A stretch of 64,000 nt of DNA, taken from the NCBI GenBank assembly GCA_027627225.1, contig CM051028.1, positions 17,719,701 to 17,783,700 on the forward strand, written 5' to 3'. Of the stretch, positions 45,376 through 57,308 are shown piece after piece (the stretch's first letter is position 1; every line of letters begins with the position of its first letter). The translations under genes and the position numbers were made by a program. The stretch comes from Congeria kusceri. Lineage: Eukaryota > Mollusca > Bivalvia > Myida > Dreissenidae. The notes beneath the pieces are model-generated. The model made no database searches. It was not told the DNA's origin and was given only the letters and a program-made list of their open reading frames with translations.

Positions 45376-46693
45376 ATGAAACGAATGTGTATCCTTATTT
45401 TGGCATTTGGAATGGTTATTTCCGAGTCCATTGCTATGGGAACTTCTGGCAGTGACACGGAAGAAAGGCTACGGTATTTGGAGCAGCGGATGGAAGCCAT
45501 TTATGACTCGAGCCAGGTTTGTGTGTTTTCTGCTTCTGTTTGCTATGTAGGGGAATTTCACTTAACATTTAAAATAACTATTATAATTAAGAATTAATTC
45601 AAACCTGCAGCACATCTTTTCGTTACATATCATTACGATAACAATTAACCGGTTTGAAAGGAACACAATACACAGCAGGCAATAACAGTCATGAAATTTA
45701 CGGAAAAAAATCATTGCTTGATACACATGTTTCCTTTATTGCAAATGATGTAAAACGTGTTTCTTTCGAAACTGTTGAAATAAAATCAACTGTAAATTGC
45801 AGATATTATTACTTTTGTGGAATGTCAGCTTATAATTATGCTTCAGGCATGTGCAAGCAAAGCAGATCTGGAAGAACAACAACAGAAAATCAGGCACCTG
45901 GACCTCGTGAATGAGGCACAGCAGCGCCTGAATGAACAGATACTGGTTACAATGAAGAATTTCTCAACTGCAACACCGTATGGTCGCATTTCCAGAAAAG
46001 CGAATGCAGACATAAGTTAGTCTGATTCAATTAATAGTTGCGCTATAATTATATTATACTTGTTTCTTTTCACTTAATTATGTGCAGTCATTTACAATAA
46101 TGATTTAGTATTTTAGCTGTTTGTCTTCATCCAATCTTATATTTCCTACTACTACTGTAGCAAGTATTTGTTTATAAAATACGCTTTTTTTTCAAAATAC
46201 ATTTCATATCACTTTTGCCATTGGACTAATTACAGTTTAAAGGTTAAAGGCTCTCGCTGAGTAGAAAATATGACTGCTTTCAGATCAGCCGCCAGAAATT
46301 GTATCCTTCACGGCTGTGAAAAGTAGTGACCAATCCCACATTGGCATCAACCAAAACATTATTTTTGACCACGTCGTCAGCAACGTCGGCGGAGGGTACC
46401 ACGCTGACCATGGCCTCTTCATTGCCCCTACTAACGGCATCTACCTGTTTTCAACCAGCCTGCTACATAGAGCAACCAGTGGTCAACCACTGCACGCTGA
46501 GATCACGCACTCAGGTGCCCCCGTGGCTAGGATACACGGCGATATTAACATCTACGATTCCGGAAGTCAAACGGTCGTCATACAGGTCAACCAAGGGGAG
46601 GAGGTGTGGGTTAGAAATATTGATATTAACAACGAAAACATTGCTGGGGATTTGTTCAGCTCCTTTGCTGGTGTTTTGATTCTACCACTTTAG
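45376..46693 (+). CDS. C1q domain-containing secreted protein, gene 3 (3 exons, 239 aa)
   Basis: Exons are 45376-45516 (141 nt), 45847-46015 (169 nt) and 46284-46693 (410 nt). Donors are CAG|GTTTGT and AA|GTTAGT, acceptors CTTCAG and TTTCAG, phases 0 and 1, product 239 residues. The signal peptide is residues 1 to about 22 (CILILAFGMVISESIAMG). The coil runs about 26-95 (EERLRYLEQRMEAI, then LEEQQQKIRHLDL and EAQQRLNEQIL), with a Cys in ACASKAD early in exon 2. The C1q domain spans about 110-239, opening EIVSFTAVKSS, with HIGINQNIIF, GLFIAPTNGIYLFSTSLLH, SGSQTVVIQVN, GEEVWVRNIDINN and FSSFAGVLILPL. Exon 2 is 12 nt longer than in genes 1 and 2. AATAAA at 46892-46897 may end the transcript. The pseudogene just upstream is its nearest relative. 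Likely a secreted recognition protein. Confidence 0.93.
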
Positions 46694-46891
46694 GGAACAT
46701 AGAGTTTGCATACAGTACGACAAAGGTAGTGGTTTGCGTGTCAGCTAGATTAAGAATGGATTTATATGAATAAGTTCACATGTTGATTGGGCATGTACTA
46801 AATTACTATAACAATTATTGTCAATGTATTTCTGTTTGGTCTTTAAATGTTTTGAAACAAAAATGACATTATATAAATGACGCTACTGCAT

Positions 46892-46897
46892 AATAAA
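46892..46897 (+). promoter_or_regulatory. Polyadenylation signal of C1qDC gene 3
   Basis: AATAAA about 200 nt after the stop; a second AATAAA-like site follows near 46950. Confidence 0.55.
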
Positions 46898-46949
46898 GAA
46901 TAGTATAAATATAATTGTACGAACATCAGTAAAAGAACCTAGCAATTAA

Positions 46950-48280
46950 ATAAACGGTTGCTAATTTGTTATACGACTCATTGGTGATACGACTGAATCT
47001 GACTAATATGTTATTACGGGGTCGTCAATTTGAATAAAAGGGAAAATATTTGCCAACTATTATATGTTTTTCTGTAAATTGTTAGTAGACAGTGTGCATA
47101 ACATGTATTTGTAGATACATGTGAGCCGTACAGTGAATTAATGTGACTGAAAATTCCGTATTCACGGTAATCCGCTACACTACTCAATGTTTCTGCAACA
47201 GTATTTCTACTTAGCCATACACTGTTTAACGAAACTGAATTTGCTGCCCACAATGTAAAAATATCCGTAGCCAGACTATGCAACACCTTTTATACTGCCT
47301 TTTTTAGATACACTTACACGGTTCGTACTATCAGTGTGCCACAAACAGATCCTGCAGTTTACTGATAAAGATAAATAAACTGAAATGTATTGCTTTGAGT
47401 TCTCCGTATGTAGAACTTTGACACTTGTATTCCTCAGACCACATTATGTGGGAGACACACCTGCCTTAGTGGAAGCATGTGAAACAAACACATCCTGTAC
47501 ATAATATCTAATCATTATTTTCTCAAACGCAGATAATACCTTTAACCAAAACTACAATGTACATGCACATTCGGATGCATCCTACGGAAAATACCAACCT
47601 CTTCTATTTTATCATCACTCTGTAAAACGGTGTTGTCTGTTATAAACTAGCATCACCTTATACTAAAGACATGGAAACTTTTCCCCCGTCAATGCTAATG
47701 AAGTAGCAGCAACAATGAACAAAGATAAAAGCACACACTGTAAACAGGACGAATTCTAAATACACCTTGCGGAATTTTAAGCACATCTTCATTAGGTCCT
47801 ACGCAAAACCTATCCATTATAAACACTGTTTCGTTTAAAAATACGAAGAGTAGAGTATTCATAATTCAACTGCCATCATCATAGGTTTTCTGAACGACGT
47901 ATTTCCACAGCACCTAGAAACAACAACTACACGCAGACGTTGGGACCTCCAATACTTCACCAACGACCTAAGTTGTTGTTATTTTTGTGTGTGTAAAAAT
48001 TCGAGGGGATGACTCAGTACCGAAAGCCAAAACTGCAAAAACAAACAAACAAAGTATTTCCTACATTTTCTAAATTTCCACGAATACCCTGAATATGTAT
48101 GATGTTTAGGACAAATACTGATATGGTTACTACTATAAGTGAAATAAAAAAATAATAGTATAGCATTTTTCAACTGCAAACTCTTTACCAACCTTGTAGT
48201 CTTCACATTTTCTTCTTTCACTTTTAACAAGAAACGTGGCATTAAAGTCAGCACACTAATGAAAGAAAGTTCTGGGTGCA
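46950..48280. other. Intergenic DNA, no gene seen
   Basis: No recognisable coding sequence. The open frame 47286-47014 (-) has no family resemblance I can name and no supporting signals. Confidence 0.4.
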
Positions 48281-48289
48281 AGGTGAAGG

Positions 48290-49200
48290 TCATACACCTA
48301 TGGCTAGGAAATGGTGACCTTGACCTTGCAATCCAAAGCAAGGTCTCAATATAAAGTACCTTCATTTGAAGTTTCATTAAATATCTAAATTTGTTCTCAA
48401 GTTAGTGGAAACAATTTTTTTATTTTTAATAATGGTGACCTTGACCCCCACCGACCCCATATGCAATCGCAAGCGAGGTCTAGATATAAGGTATCTACAT
48501 ATAAAGTTTCATTAAAATATCTCAATTTGTTCCCTATGTATTGAGCGAAATATGTTTGTCTATTTTTAGTAATGGTGACCTTGACCCCACCCACCCTATA
48601 TGCAATCCATGCGAGGTCTCAATATGTGGTATAAACATTTGAAGTTTCATTAAAATATCTCAATGTGTTCTCAATTATTAAGCAGAAACCATTTTTCTAT
48701 TTTTAGTAACGGTGACCTAGACCCTGACCCACCTACCCCATATGCAATCCCCAAGCAAGGTATCTATGTATGAAGTTTCATTAAAACATGTTCTCAAGTT
48801 ATTGAGAGGAAACCGTTTTTCATTTTGTAGTAGCAGTGACCTAGACCTTGACCCCACCCATCCCATATCCAATACCAAAGCGTGGTCTCCATATAAGGTA
48901 TCTATGTATGAAGTTTTTATTAAAATATCTCCATGAATTCTCAAGTTATTGAGCGGAAACCATTCTTCTATTTTAAGTAACAGTGACCTTAACCTTGACT
49001 CCCTCCGACCCTAAATGCAATCCCAAGCTAGGTCTCAATATAAGGTATCTATGTATGAAGTTTCATTAAAATATCTGAATGCGTTTTCAAGTTATTGTGC
49101 GGAAACCGTTTTTCTATTTTTAGTAACAGTGACCTTGACCTTGATCCCACCCACCCCCATATGCAATCCCAAGCGAGGGTCTCGATACAAGGTAATTTGG
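48290..49200. repeat. About 140-bp tandem repeat, about 7 copies
   Basis: Units carry GTGACCTTGACC...CCCATATGCAATCCCAAGC...GGTCTCAATATAAGGTATCT...AAGTTTCATTAAAATATCTC. The marker ATGCAATCC recurs near 48462, 48600, 48742, 49015 and 49161. The words GTGACCTTGACC and GAAGTTTCAT are common in bivalve dispersed repeats. Confidence 0.85.
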
Positions 49201-49329
49201 TTAATACAAGTATTTAATACACTAACATTAAGAATATATCGCCACATTATGTGTATAAAGAGAACTTCATATGCACAATTCTTAACAATAGGATTGTGAA
49301 TGCAGACTCAACAAGTTCTGAATAGTCCC

Positions 49330-49765
49330 AGCAAGCAAGCCCAGATAGGACCCATATGGGCCCCTTGAGGGTTTATATATGGGCCCCATGTGGGCTACCG
49401 ATATGGGCCCCACCTCAGAGAGTGCAACCGGGATTTACGTGGGTCCCATATAGGTTACAATATGGGTCTTAATTGGGACCCATGTGGGCCCAACATGGAA
49501 CCATTATTGGCAAACACGGATGGGACCTTGATGGGAGACCCACATGGGCCCCACCCCAGAAAGTGCAACCAGGATTTACGTGGGTCCCATATGGGTTACA
49601 ATATGGGCCTACCATGGGACCCATGTGGTCTCAATATGGGACCATTATGGGCAAACACAGATGGGACCTTGATGGGAGACCCACATGGGCCCCACCGCAG
49701 AAATTGCAACCGCGATTTGCATGGGTCCCATATTGGTTGCAACACAGATGGGTCCTGAAGGGAAA
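49330..49765. repeat. About 140-bp tandem repeat rich in CCCATATGGG
   Basis: Three units marked by GCAACC.GGATTTACGTGGGTCCCATAT at 49425, 49566 and 49706. The palindromic words TGGGCCCA and CCCATATGGG recur throughout. Long frames on both strands are by-products. Confidence 0.9.
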
Positions 49766-50115
49766 ACCTGATTATAAGCTTTAATGAAAAAGTCCAAACA
49801 TGATTCTCTTCATAATTTGTCACTGATACAGAGGAAGTTGTTGCAAAGCTCTGTGTAACATTCTATGCTTGTCAAACTTCATGGACAGGACAAAATAAAT
49901 ATAGGCTGTTAATGGCCACAAGTAGCTTACCAGTCTGTAGTACTGCTAACAATGTATTCTTCTTGACAATCACATGTCTGTCAGATACAGCTGTGCAACA
50001 ACCAACACTGAACACATGACATATTATTTGGAGTATAATTTGGACCATATCATCAAAGCTTTAAGTTGTTGTTAGTTATTAATTTATTGATAATAAAACA
50101 CTTAACATCATGTTT

Positions 50116-50870
50116 TCAAACAAGCTTTTTATCAAAATCCGTAAACTTGACAAAATATTTTAATAATAGTACAAGAACACAATTCAAGAGCAATAACTGT
50201 ACAATTCCTGTGCTGATTTTACTGGCTATCAAACATGGCCGAGATATTAATTTAACAAACATTTTCATGAAGTTTGTTGAAGATCGGGTGAAAACTGTAG
50301 GACTTAGAGAGCGGAAACCGATAAAAAGGCTCAGATAATTCAATGGCCAACTCCGCAATTCCTGGGGCGATTTGGCTGATTATCGCACTTGAACAAGATA
50401 CTATTATTACAAATAGTGTCATGAAGTTTGGTGAAGATTGGATGAAAACTGTTGGACTTAGAGAGCAGAAATGGCAAAAAAGGCTAATTTTAGATAACTC
50501 AAGGGCCATAACTCCACAATTCCTGGGTCGATTTGGCTGATTATCAAACTTGACCTAGATATTATTATTACAAACATTTTCATGAAGCTTGGTGAAGATT
50601 TGATGAAACCTGTTTGACTTAGAGAGCGGAAATGGCTAAAAAGGTCAATTTTAGATAATTCTTTGGACCATAACTCCACAATTCCAAGGGCGATTTGGCT
50701 TATTATCGAACTTGACCTAGATATTATGACCACAAACATTTTCATGAAGTTTAGTGAAGATCCGATGAAAACTGTCGAACTTTGAGAACGGAAACGAAAG
50801 TGGTCACCGACCGACCGACCGACATTAGCAAACTAATATACCCCGCCATCTTTGATGGGGGGAATAGATA
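50116..50870. mobile_element. Pearl-like element with about 157-bp tandem core
   Basis: About four units marked by TTCATGAAGTTTGGTGAAGAT near 50265, 50418, 50578 and 50740, each with CAATTCCTGGGGCGATTTGG. They are followed by GACCGACCGACCGAC and a right end ACCCCGCCATCTTTGATGGGGGG, a short hairpin. The tandem core plus four-base tract repeats the layout of the element at 1762-2660. Confidence 0.7.
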
Positions 50871-53800
50871 GAGTTTAATACAAAACTTAAGACTTAAGTT
50901 ACTTAAAACAAATAATTATGTGTTACTATATCTAATATAATGTAAAATCAACATGAAAGTGTGCATAGTAAGTTATCTACAAAGCATTTCGTTGTAAATA
51001 TTAACAGCAAGTGAACATTACTTTTAAAGTCCCAGCATGTTATAAAAACGGGCTTATATCTTCTGTAAAATGGACTCAAACACACAACCTTACATTGTAA
51101 ACAATTTAAAACTGTATAAATTAGCGCATTTAGGCATTTAGAACAACCGATGAAGTAAAAGTAAAACTCCTAAAAAAATATATCGCTGACGCATGTCCAT
51201 GTGACCATGATCTACGATCACGTGTTAAGACAATACACAGGACCGAATTATGTAGTTTGGATATATTATGGATTCAATTATGGGTTTCTATGTGTTTAGC
51301 CTGTATAACTTGACCGTAAAACGCCCGGGATCTTTAGTATGGTTAAAAACATAACTCAATCCGGTTTTAACACACGACAAAAAATATTTGCGTCAACAAC
51401 TTAACTGGCAAAGACCATTGTCTAGATCCAGCCTGAAATTTTAATTTTAATAAAAAAACAAAGAATGATAACAGTGACAGTCAGTACCCATTCCTGTAAT
51501 TATGAGACAAAATCCCAGACGAACACCAACATGTAAACCAAAATTTGTTTGGCACAGTAGAATCTCTTGGGCTGATTAGTCAAACATTTTAATTGATATT
51601 TTGAATCATTAATGTAAATTTAAACATTTTTTTGTACAGCAAAAATGACTTCAGAACATGTTGAATATACAATTATTACCAAAACGCTTTATTGCGCATA
51701 TATAAATAATTATATATGATTTTAATAATATTATCTTGAACGACACAAACAGTGAACACATTCTCAACTTGAAGAAAAACAACATCAAATATGTCAATTC
51801 TTTTTAGTACTACACTAGCGTTTAAAAACGTAAGCGGGAAGTTATACAGGCAGCTGTTGAAATAGTTCTTTCAATATCATATTTAGAGCAATAACCAGTT
51901 CTGTTCATTTTGTATTTATTTATCCACATGGAACAACTTATAACTGTTCTTTATCGTTTGCAGTCACATTCTTCTGTAAATTAATTCCAGTAATTACTGA
52001 TTACTAGAAGCATTATCATTAGAAATAAGGTCAAAATAGTAGCACAGGCTGACAACTAGAGTATTTTTCTTAACCCTGAGTTCACACACTCTGGCACAAA
52101 ACTACATGCAATCTGTGATTATCACGAATTGGCTAAACTTCCGGTCATCCCTGGAAAGTCCGCACAGTTGTTCTTGCACTGTTGTATTTTTTCATGAACG
52201 TCACCGTTAGCGCATTTTACTTCTGCCCATAATTTATCTCGGTAGGTGACAACAATATAATAATTAATTTAATACGTCAAAACTCCATTTCCTTCCTTCT
52301 AGCGCCATTAAATGTAGCAATCATCGACTTGTAGGTCAAATTTCTTTTGACTGCTTCTGAAGGCAAAAACAACAACAACAACAACATATATTTCAGCTCA
52401 AAAATTCCTGAGGCTGACATTACGGGAAATTAATACACACATTTTTTTGTAAAGCTTTAAGTGCTTAATTGTTAGTTTAACTAAACATCAGGTCTACAGT
52501 TGTAAGTTACAAAATACTCCTATATATACATACATATTTAAACGGCTGTTTGTGTTGGGAATTGACAATGTTTAGCATTACGCAATAATACGAAGACACA
52601 TACCAGTACCTAATTTGATTAGTTATTTACGAAATAAAGTTTTTGTGCATAATAGTATTATATTTTCGATTCGCAAGCGTTTTACACCAACCTCATTTTG
52701 CAGAACACCAAACAATCTCTGTTAGAAAAGTTGACAGATAAAATTCATCAATAATGTTAACATTTAATTAGATTACAGAAGCCAAAATATTGATATTTGA
52801 CGTGAGACCAGGTCTAACAATATAATGATATGCATGCGAATCAAGATACATCGCAAATTTAAATAAGGCGATATATATTTTAACATATACACCTAGCATT
52901 GGAACTTGTTTCTAAATTACAGTTATACCAACTACTCACCGTACAGAATGCCCAGTATTGGATGGTTGCTGAAAAGCAGTTTGCATTCCGACCAAGGGCA
53001 AGGGGTATCTAGTCATCTCGGCACCTGGTTACGCCGGCCCCCAAATCAAGTGTCATTTCGGCACTCAAGTTGGTCCATTTCGGCATTAAGTTAGTCACGG
53101 ATTGTATGTAGGACTAATTGCTCTCTCTTCAACCCATCACCGCCAAAGCAGCAAACAATGAGATATTGTGCCTATAATAATATCTAAATTATAGCAATGC
53201 AATATTTTGATTGCACAATGCCATAAATTCATGTTCTATCTCGCGAAATTGTGTGACAAATTCAAATCAGGTTTATAAAACCAAACTCTTTCACAATACT
53301 AGGAAAAGTAACAGCGTAAATTAAAGTTGATTTATAAATATAATATATATTATTAATTGACTTTATAATATTAAACGAGAATCTGGTCAGTTTGTTCGCT
53401 TGATACGGTGTAAACCTCGCCAATAAATTTTAAAACTCGGCGAATACGGAAAAAAACGCGGCCAATATGGAAAAACGCGGCCAATACGAGATTCAACCAA
53501 TCAGGATTCAGGATTAGCTCGGTCTTATACGAGTGTCAATTTTTTGACGCCATTTTGAATACGCTCCGCATAATTAACTTTGCGCTTTGTATTTTTACTA
53601 AAATTTTCTACATGTAGCACTCCCACAAAATAAAGTGAGCTTGGGCAACATTCGTACTTTTTCATGTATTGGACCGAGTCTACCGAGTGACGAATAATGA
53701 AATCGTGACGACGTCGCCCACGAAAACACATATTTACATCCCGTGAAGTATTCTTCAATTTAGCGTTTGTTTATATATTGATAAACATGATGAAATTTTT

Positions 53801-54540
53801 TATTAATATTTGGATTAAAATTGGATTGGATGCACCTCATCAAGGGAAGGGAATAGGCGAGTTAGCTGAGCGTTTGCTCTGTCAACTCGCCGACATCATC
53901 TTCACAATGACAGGAGAGGATTGAACTGAAAAGAGGCTGATTGAAGGCCAAACGTAAGGTATTTTAACATTTTCTTAGTGCAGTATTGATTTAATTTCAC
54001 ATCTGGTCGTCGTCTTCATTTTTTCAACAATGTCTTAAGCATACGCTGGAGCATACTTGGACTTTTAAAGAATATTCTTAAACAAAATGATTTGGTAAAT
54101 TACTCAATTAGACTTTTAAAAGTAGATCTATATTTTCTAGAGTCAGAGTCTCTTCTTTATTCTTAAGTCTAAGAGTGGTTTAAGAATGTGTTGGTGAATA
54201 CTGACAGGTTTGCCAAGACTCGGTCGGATTACAGTGCATATCGATTGGTGGTGTTAAACCTTTTGCGGCTTTCTCGATAATAAAAGTTGAGCAATTATTT
54301 TATGTACTGTATGGTTGTTATATTTCACAATACACAGTTATAAGAATAAAAACATTGTTAATAATTTATGCTGGCGTTGTTACATTGTATTTATATCGAA
54401 ACAATAGTCGTGATAGATGTAACTTGTACTATTAAAACTGAACGATGCTGCATAATTTTTCTGTTTATATCGAAACAATAGTTTGATACTATTAAAATCG
54501 AAACATGCTGCATAATATTATACAGTTAATTAATAAAATT
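50871..54540. other. 3.7 kb of AT-rich intergenic DNA
   Basis: No gene supported. It includes the inverted dispersed repeat copy at 51236-51345 (partner 37735-37845), an ACA-rich run near 52365-52385, a short AACGCGGCCAATACG repeat at 53450-53490, and a GGCGAGTT...AACTCGCC hairpin at about 53858-53893. Confidence 0.4.
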
Positions 54541-54543
54541 TTC

Positions 54544-54657
54544 ATTAATTAGTTGAATTCATATTGGCCTTGTTATTGGGTTCAGACAATGAAGCTTCAG
54601 GCCAATACGGCTATCTTCAACCCAATAACAAGGCCAGTATGAATTCAACTAATTAAT
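54544..54657. mobile_element. Palindromic MITE-like hairpin
   Basis: ATTAATTAGTTGAATTCATA, continuing TTGGCCTTGTTATTGGGTT, pairs with AACCCAATAACAAGGCC, continuing AGTATGAATTCAACTAATTAAT. The arms are 39 bp with one mismatch, with a loop of about 36 bp. Confidence 0.88.
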
Positions 54658-54949
54658 AACATTATTTTATTTACAGTTTGTATAACTTACCTTTCTGTTT
54701 TAATATAAAAACCGCCAAACATGTTTCCTGGTTAAATTTTCATTTTTCAAAACAGCTGTCAACGGATCACAATAAGACTCAGCGGTCTAACAGATACAAA
54801 CGGGATATAGGCCTAATGGTCCAAAAGAGATAGCGTTATATTATAGAGTCCAAAATACTTAAACCACTGAATGAACAGTTACTTACAAATTTGCAACAAT
54901 CCATTAGCATTCTAAAATTTAAAATACATGTTAACTGAACATTTTGATC

Positions 54950-56630
54950 ACATATCGATCAATATGGGCAAAAATATCATTTGGGACCCACATTGGGCCC
55001 ATATCGTATATTTTCTCAACTATAGCCCATATGGGTTTGCTTGACTGGGACCTACCTGGACAAAACATAGGGGCTAACTTGCTTTCTGGGTCCCATATGC
55101 GTCTGATAAGGGCACAAAACATTTTGGGACATTCATGGCGCCTATATGGTATATTTGCCCAGCTATAGCCCATACTTGAACCATATGGGACCTCGCTTGC
55201 TGGGACCCATATGGACTTTCTTCTTGGAAGCCATATGGGTTTGCTGAACTGGGACCTACCTGGGTTTTATAGTGTTAAGACAAAGCATATAAGTCCCAAA
55301 CAGGGCCCATATGGTATATCAGCCAAGGTAAAGAACATATTTGCCCACATGGTGTTGCTTGCTTAGGCCCATATGGGCTTTCTTGCAGTGGACCCATATG
55401 GGTTTGCTTACTGGGTCCCATGTAGTATATTATTTGTGATTCACCTGGGGCCCATATGGTATATTAGCCCAGCTATAGCCCATATTGTGCCCATATTGAC
55501 TTGCTTTCTAGGACCCATATGGGCTTTTTAGTCGGGACCCATGTGGGTTTACTATATTTGAACCCACCTTGGTTTTATAGTGGTACGATAACGCATATGG
55601 GTCCCACACTGGGCCCATAAGGTGTATCAGCGCAGGTAAATCCCATTTCATGCCCACATGGGGTGGCTTGCTTGGACCTATATGGGCTTACTTGCAGTGG
55701 ACCCACATGAGCTTCCTTTCTTGGACCCATATGGGCCTGATATGGGCAAAAATATCATTTCGGACCCACATGGGGCCCATATTGTATTTTTGCCCAACTA
55801 TAGCCTATATTGGGCCCATATGGACTTGCTTTCTGTGACCCATATAGGCTTTCAAATAGGGACCCAAATGGTTTACTTTATTGGACCCATCTGGGTTTTA
55901 TAGTGGCAAGATAATGCATATGGGCCCCTCACTGGGCTCATGAGGTATGTCAGCCCAGGTAAAATTCATATCGTGCCCACATGGGGCGGCTTGATGTGAC
56001 CCATATGGGCTTGCTTGCAGTGGACCCACATGAGCTTCTTTTATTGGACCCGTATGATTCTGATATGGGCAAAATTATCATTTCGGACCCACATGGGGCC
56101 CATCTCGTATTTTTTGCCCAGCTATCGCCCATATTTGGCCCATATGGACTTGCTTTCTGGGACCCATATGGTCTTTCTAGTATGAACCTAAATAATTTTA
56201 CTTTACTTGGACACATTTTGGTTCTATAGTGGCAAGATAATGCATATGATACCCACATGGGGCCCATATTGTATTTTTTGTCCAGCTATAGCCCATATCG
56301 ATTTGCTGTCTGGGACGCATATAAGCTTTTTAATAGGGACCCAAATGGGTTTACTTTACTTGGACCCATCTGGGTTTTACAGTGGCAAGATAATACATAT
56401 GGGTCCCGCACTGGGCCCAATGAAGTATATCATTAATACCAATCAAAACCCATATTGTGCCCACATGGGATGGCTTGCTGGAACCCATATGGGCATACTT
56501 GCATTGAACCCACATGGGCTTCCTTGGTCGGACGCATATGGGTCTGATATGGGCAAACAAATATCATTTGTATGTTCTGCCCAGCTAAAGCCCATATTGG
56601 GCCCATATGTGCTTGCTTTTTGGGAATGTA
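54950..56630. repeat. CCCATATGGG satellite with about 315-bp higher-order unit
   Basis: Dense GGGACCCATATGGG, GGGCCCATAT and TTTGCCCAGCTATAGCCCAT words. The marker CTTGCAGTGGACCCA recurs at about 55383, 55693 and 56014 (spacing 310 and 321) and in altered form at about 56497. Related to 49330-49765. Frames on both strands are repeat translations. Confidence 0.9.
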
Positions 56631-56649
56631 GTATGGAACGAGTATTCTT

Positions 56650-57300
56650 CATTATAAAAATGGAAGCTTAATTAAGAAATGCAAATTATTGCAAAAATAG
56701 CAGCATAAGCGTCTATTGTTTCTCTCCAAAATGCTTTAGATTTCCTAAGTCGACCCTGTACAGAGTTTTCAGATATAACACAACGATCTTCGAACTTTCA
56801 ATCATAGCGTGAGACTCTATCGAATTAACTTATTGAAAATCAAGTTGTTGACAATTAGCAAAGATCGACTTCTTATCACCATAGATAGGATCTGCTGTAG
56901 GTTCGGTTTCACCACTAGTGTTGTTGCTGCAGATAGCGACTGCCCCAACTGGGATTGCTGCTCCTGTTGTCGTGAGAGGTAGAAGACTGTGGCCGAGGCT
57001 TGTCATCAGCGCAACTCTGGCAAGACAGATCCCAGTCCGAAATCTGCAGCGTACCCGGAAGCAAAATGTGCGCTGGTTCCAAACTTTGTACCTGCGTTAC
57101 TACCTCCAATTGACAACTCCAGGTCATACAGTGGTTTACATGTTCATAAGTCTATTCGCTACGGCTGCTAGGAAGGAAGTCTCCACTCTCTAGTACTATT
57201 CTTAGCTAGATGCATGCAACTTCTACGTCATATACACGTAATTCCACTGCTCCAAACCCGTGCTACCTATAGCACACCCATCACCTGTATATGCAAGACG
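56650..57300. other. Gap with a GC-richer patch (56915-57195)
   Basis: The patch is less AT-rich than its surroundings and is open on both strands. The plus frame has a Cys-rich CPNWDCCSCC start followed by a stop and then 60 open codons; no family is recognised. It may be a gene fragment or a repeat. Confidence 0.3.
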
Positions 57301-57308
57301 GTATTTTG

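Noticed and set aside
46326..46679. A second plus-strand frame over the C1q exon of gene 3
   Set aside because: It is an out-of-frame reading of a well-supported C1q domain.
47014..47286. A 90-codon minus-strand frame
   Set aside because: No homology recalled, no splice or start support, and composition like the surrounding non-coding DNA.
49390..49823. Open frames on both strands at 49.4-49.8 kb
   Set aside because: The repeat lacks stops in several frames at once, and the peptides simply echo the tandem unit.
50116..50745. Overlapping frames on both strands
   Set aside because: They arise from the tandem core of a pearl-like element.
53858..53893. GGCGAGTT...AACTCGCC hairpin as a terminator or riboswitch
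   Set aside because: Such signals are not expected in animal nuclear DNA; it is a short chance or repeat-derived hairpin.
54931..56671. Several frames of 70-150 codons on both strands
   Set aside because: All fall in the CCCATATGGG satellite and repeat PYGPxMG-like words.
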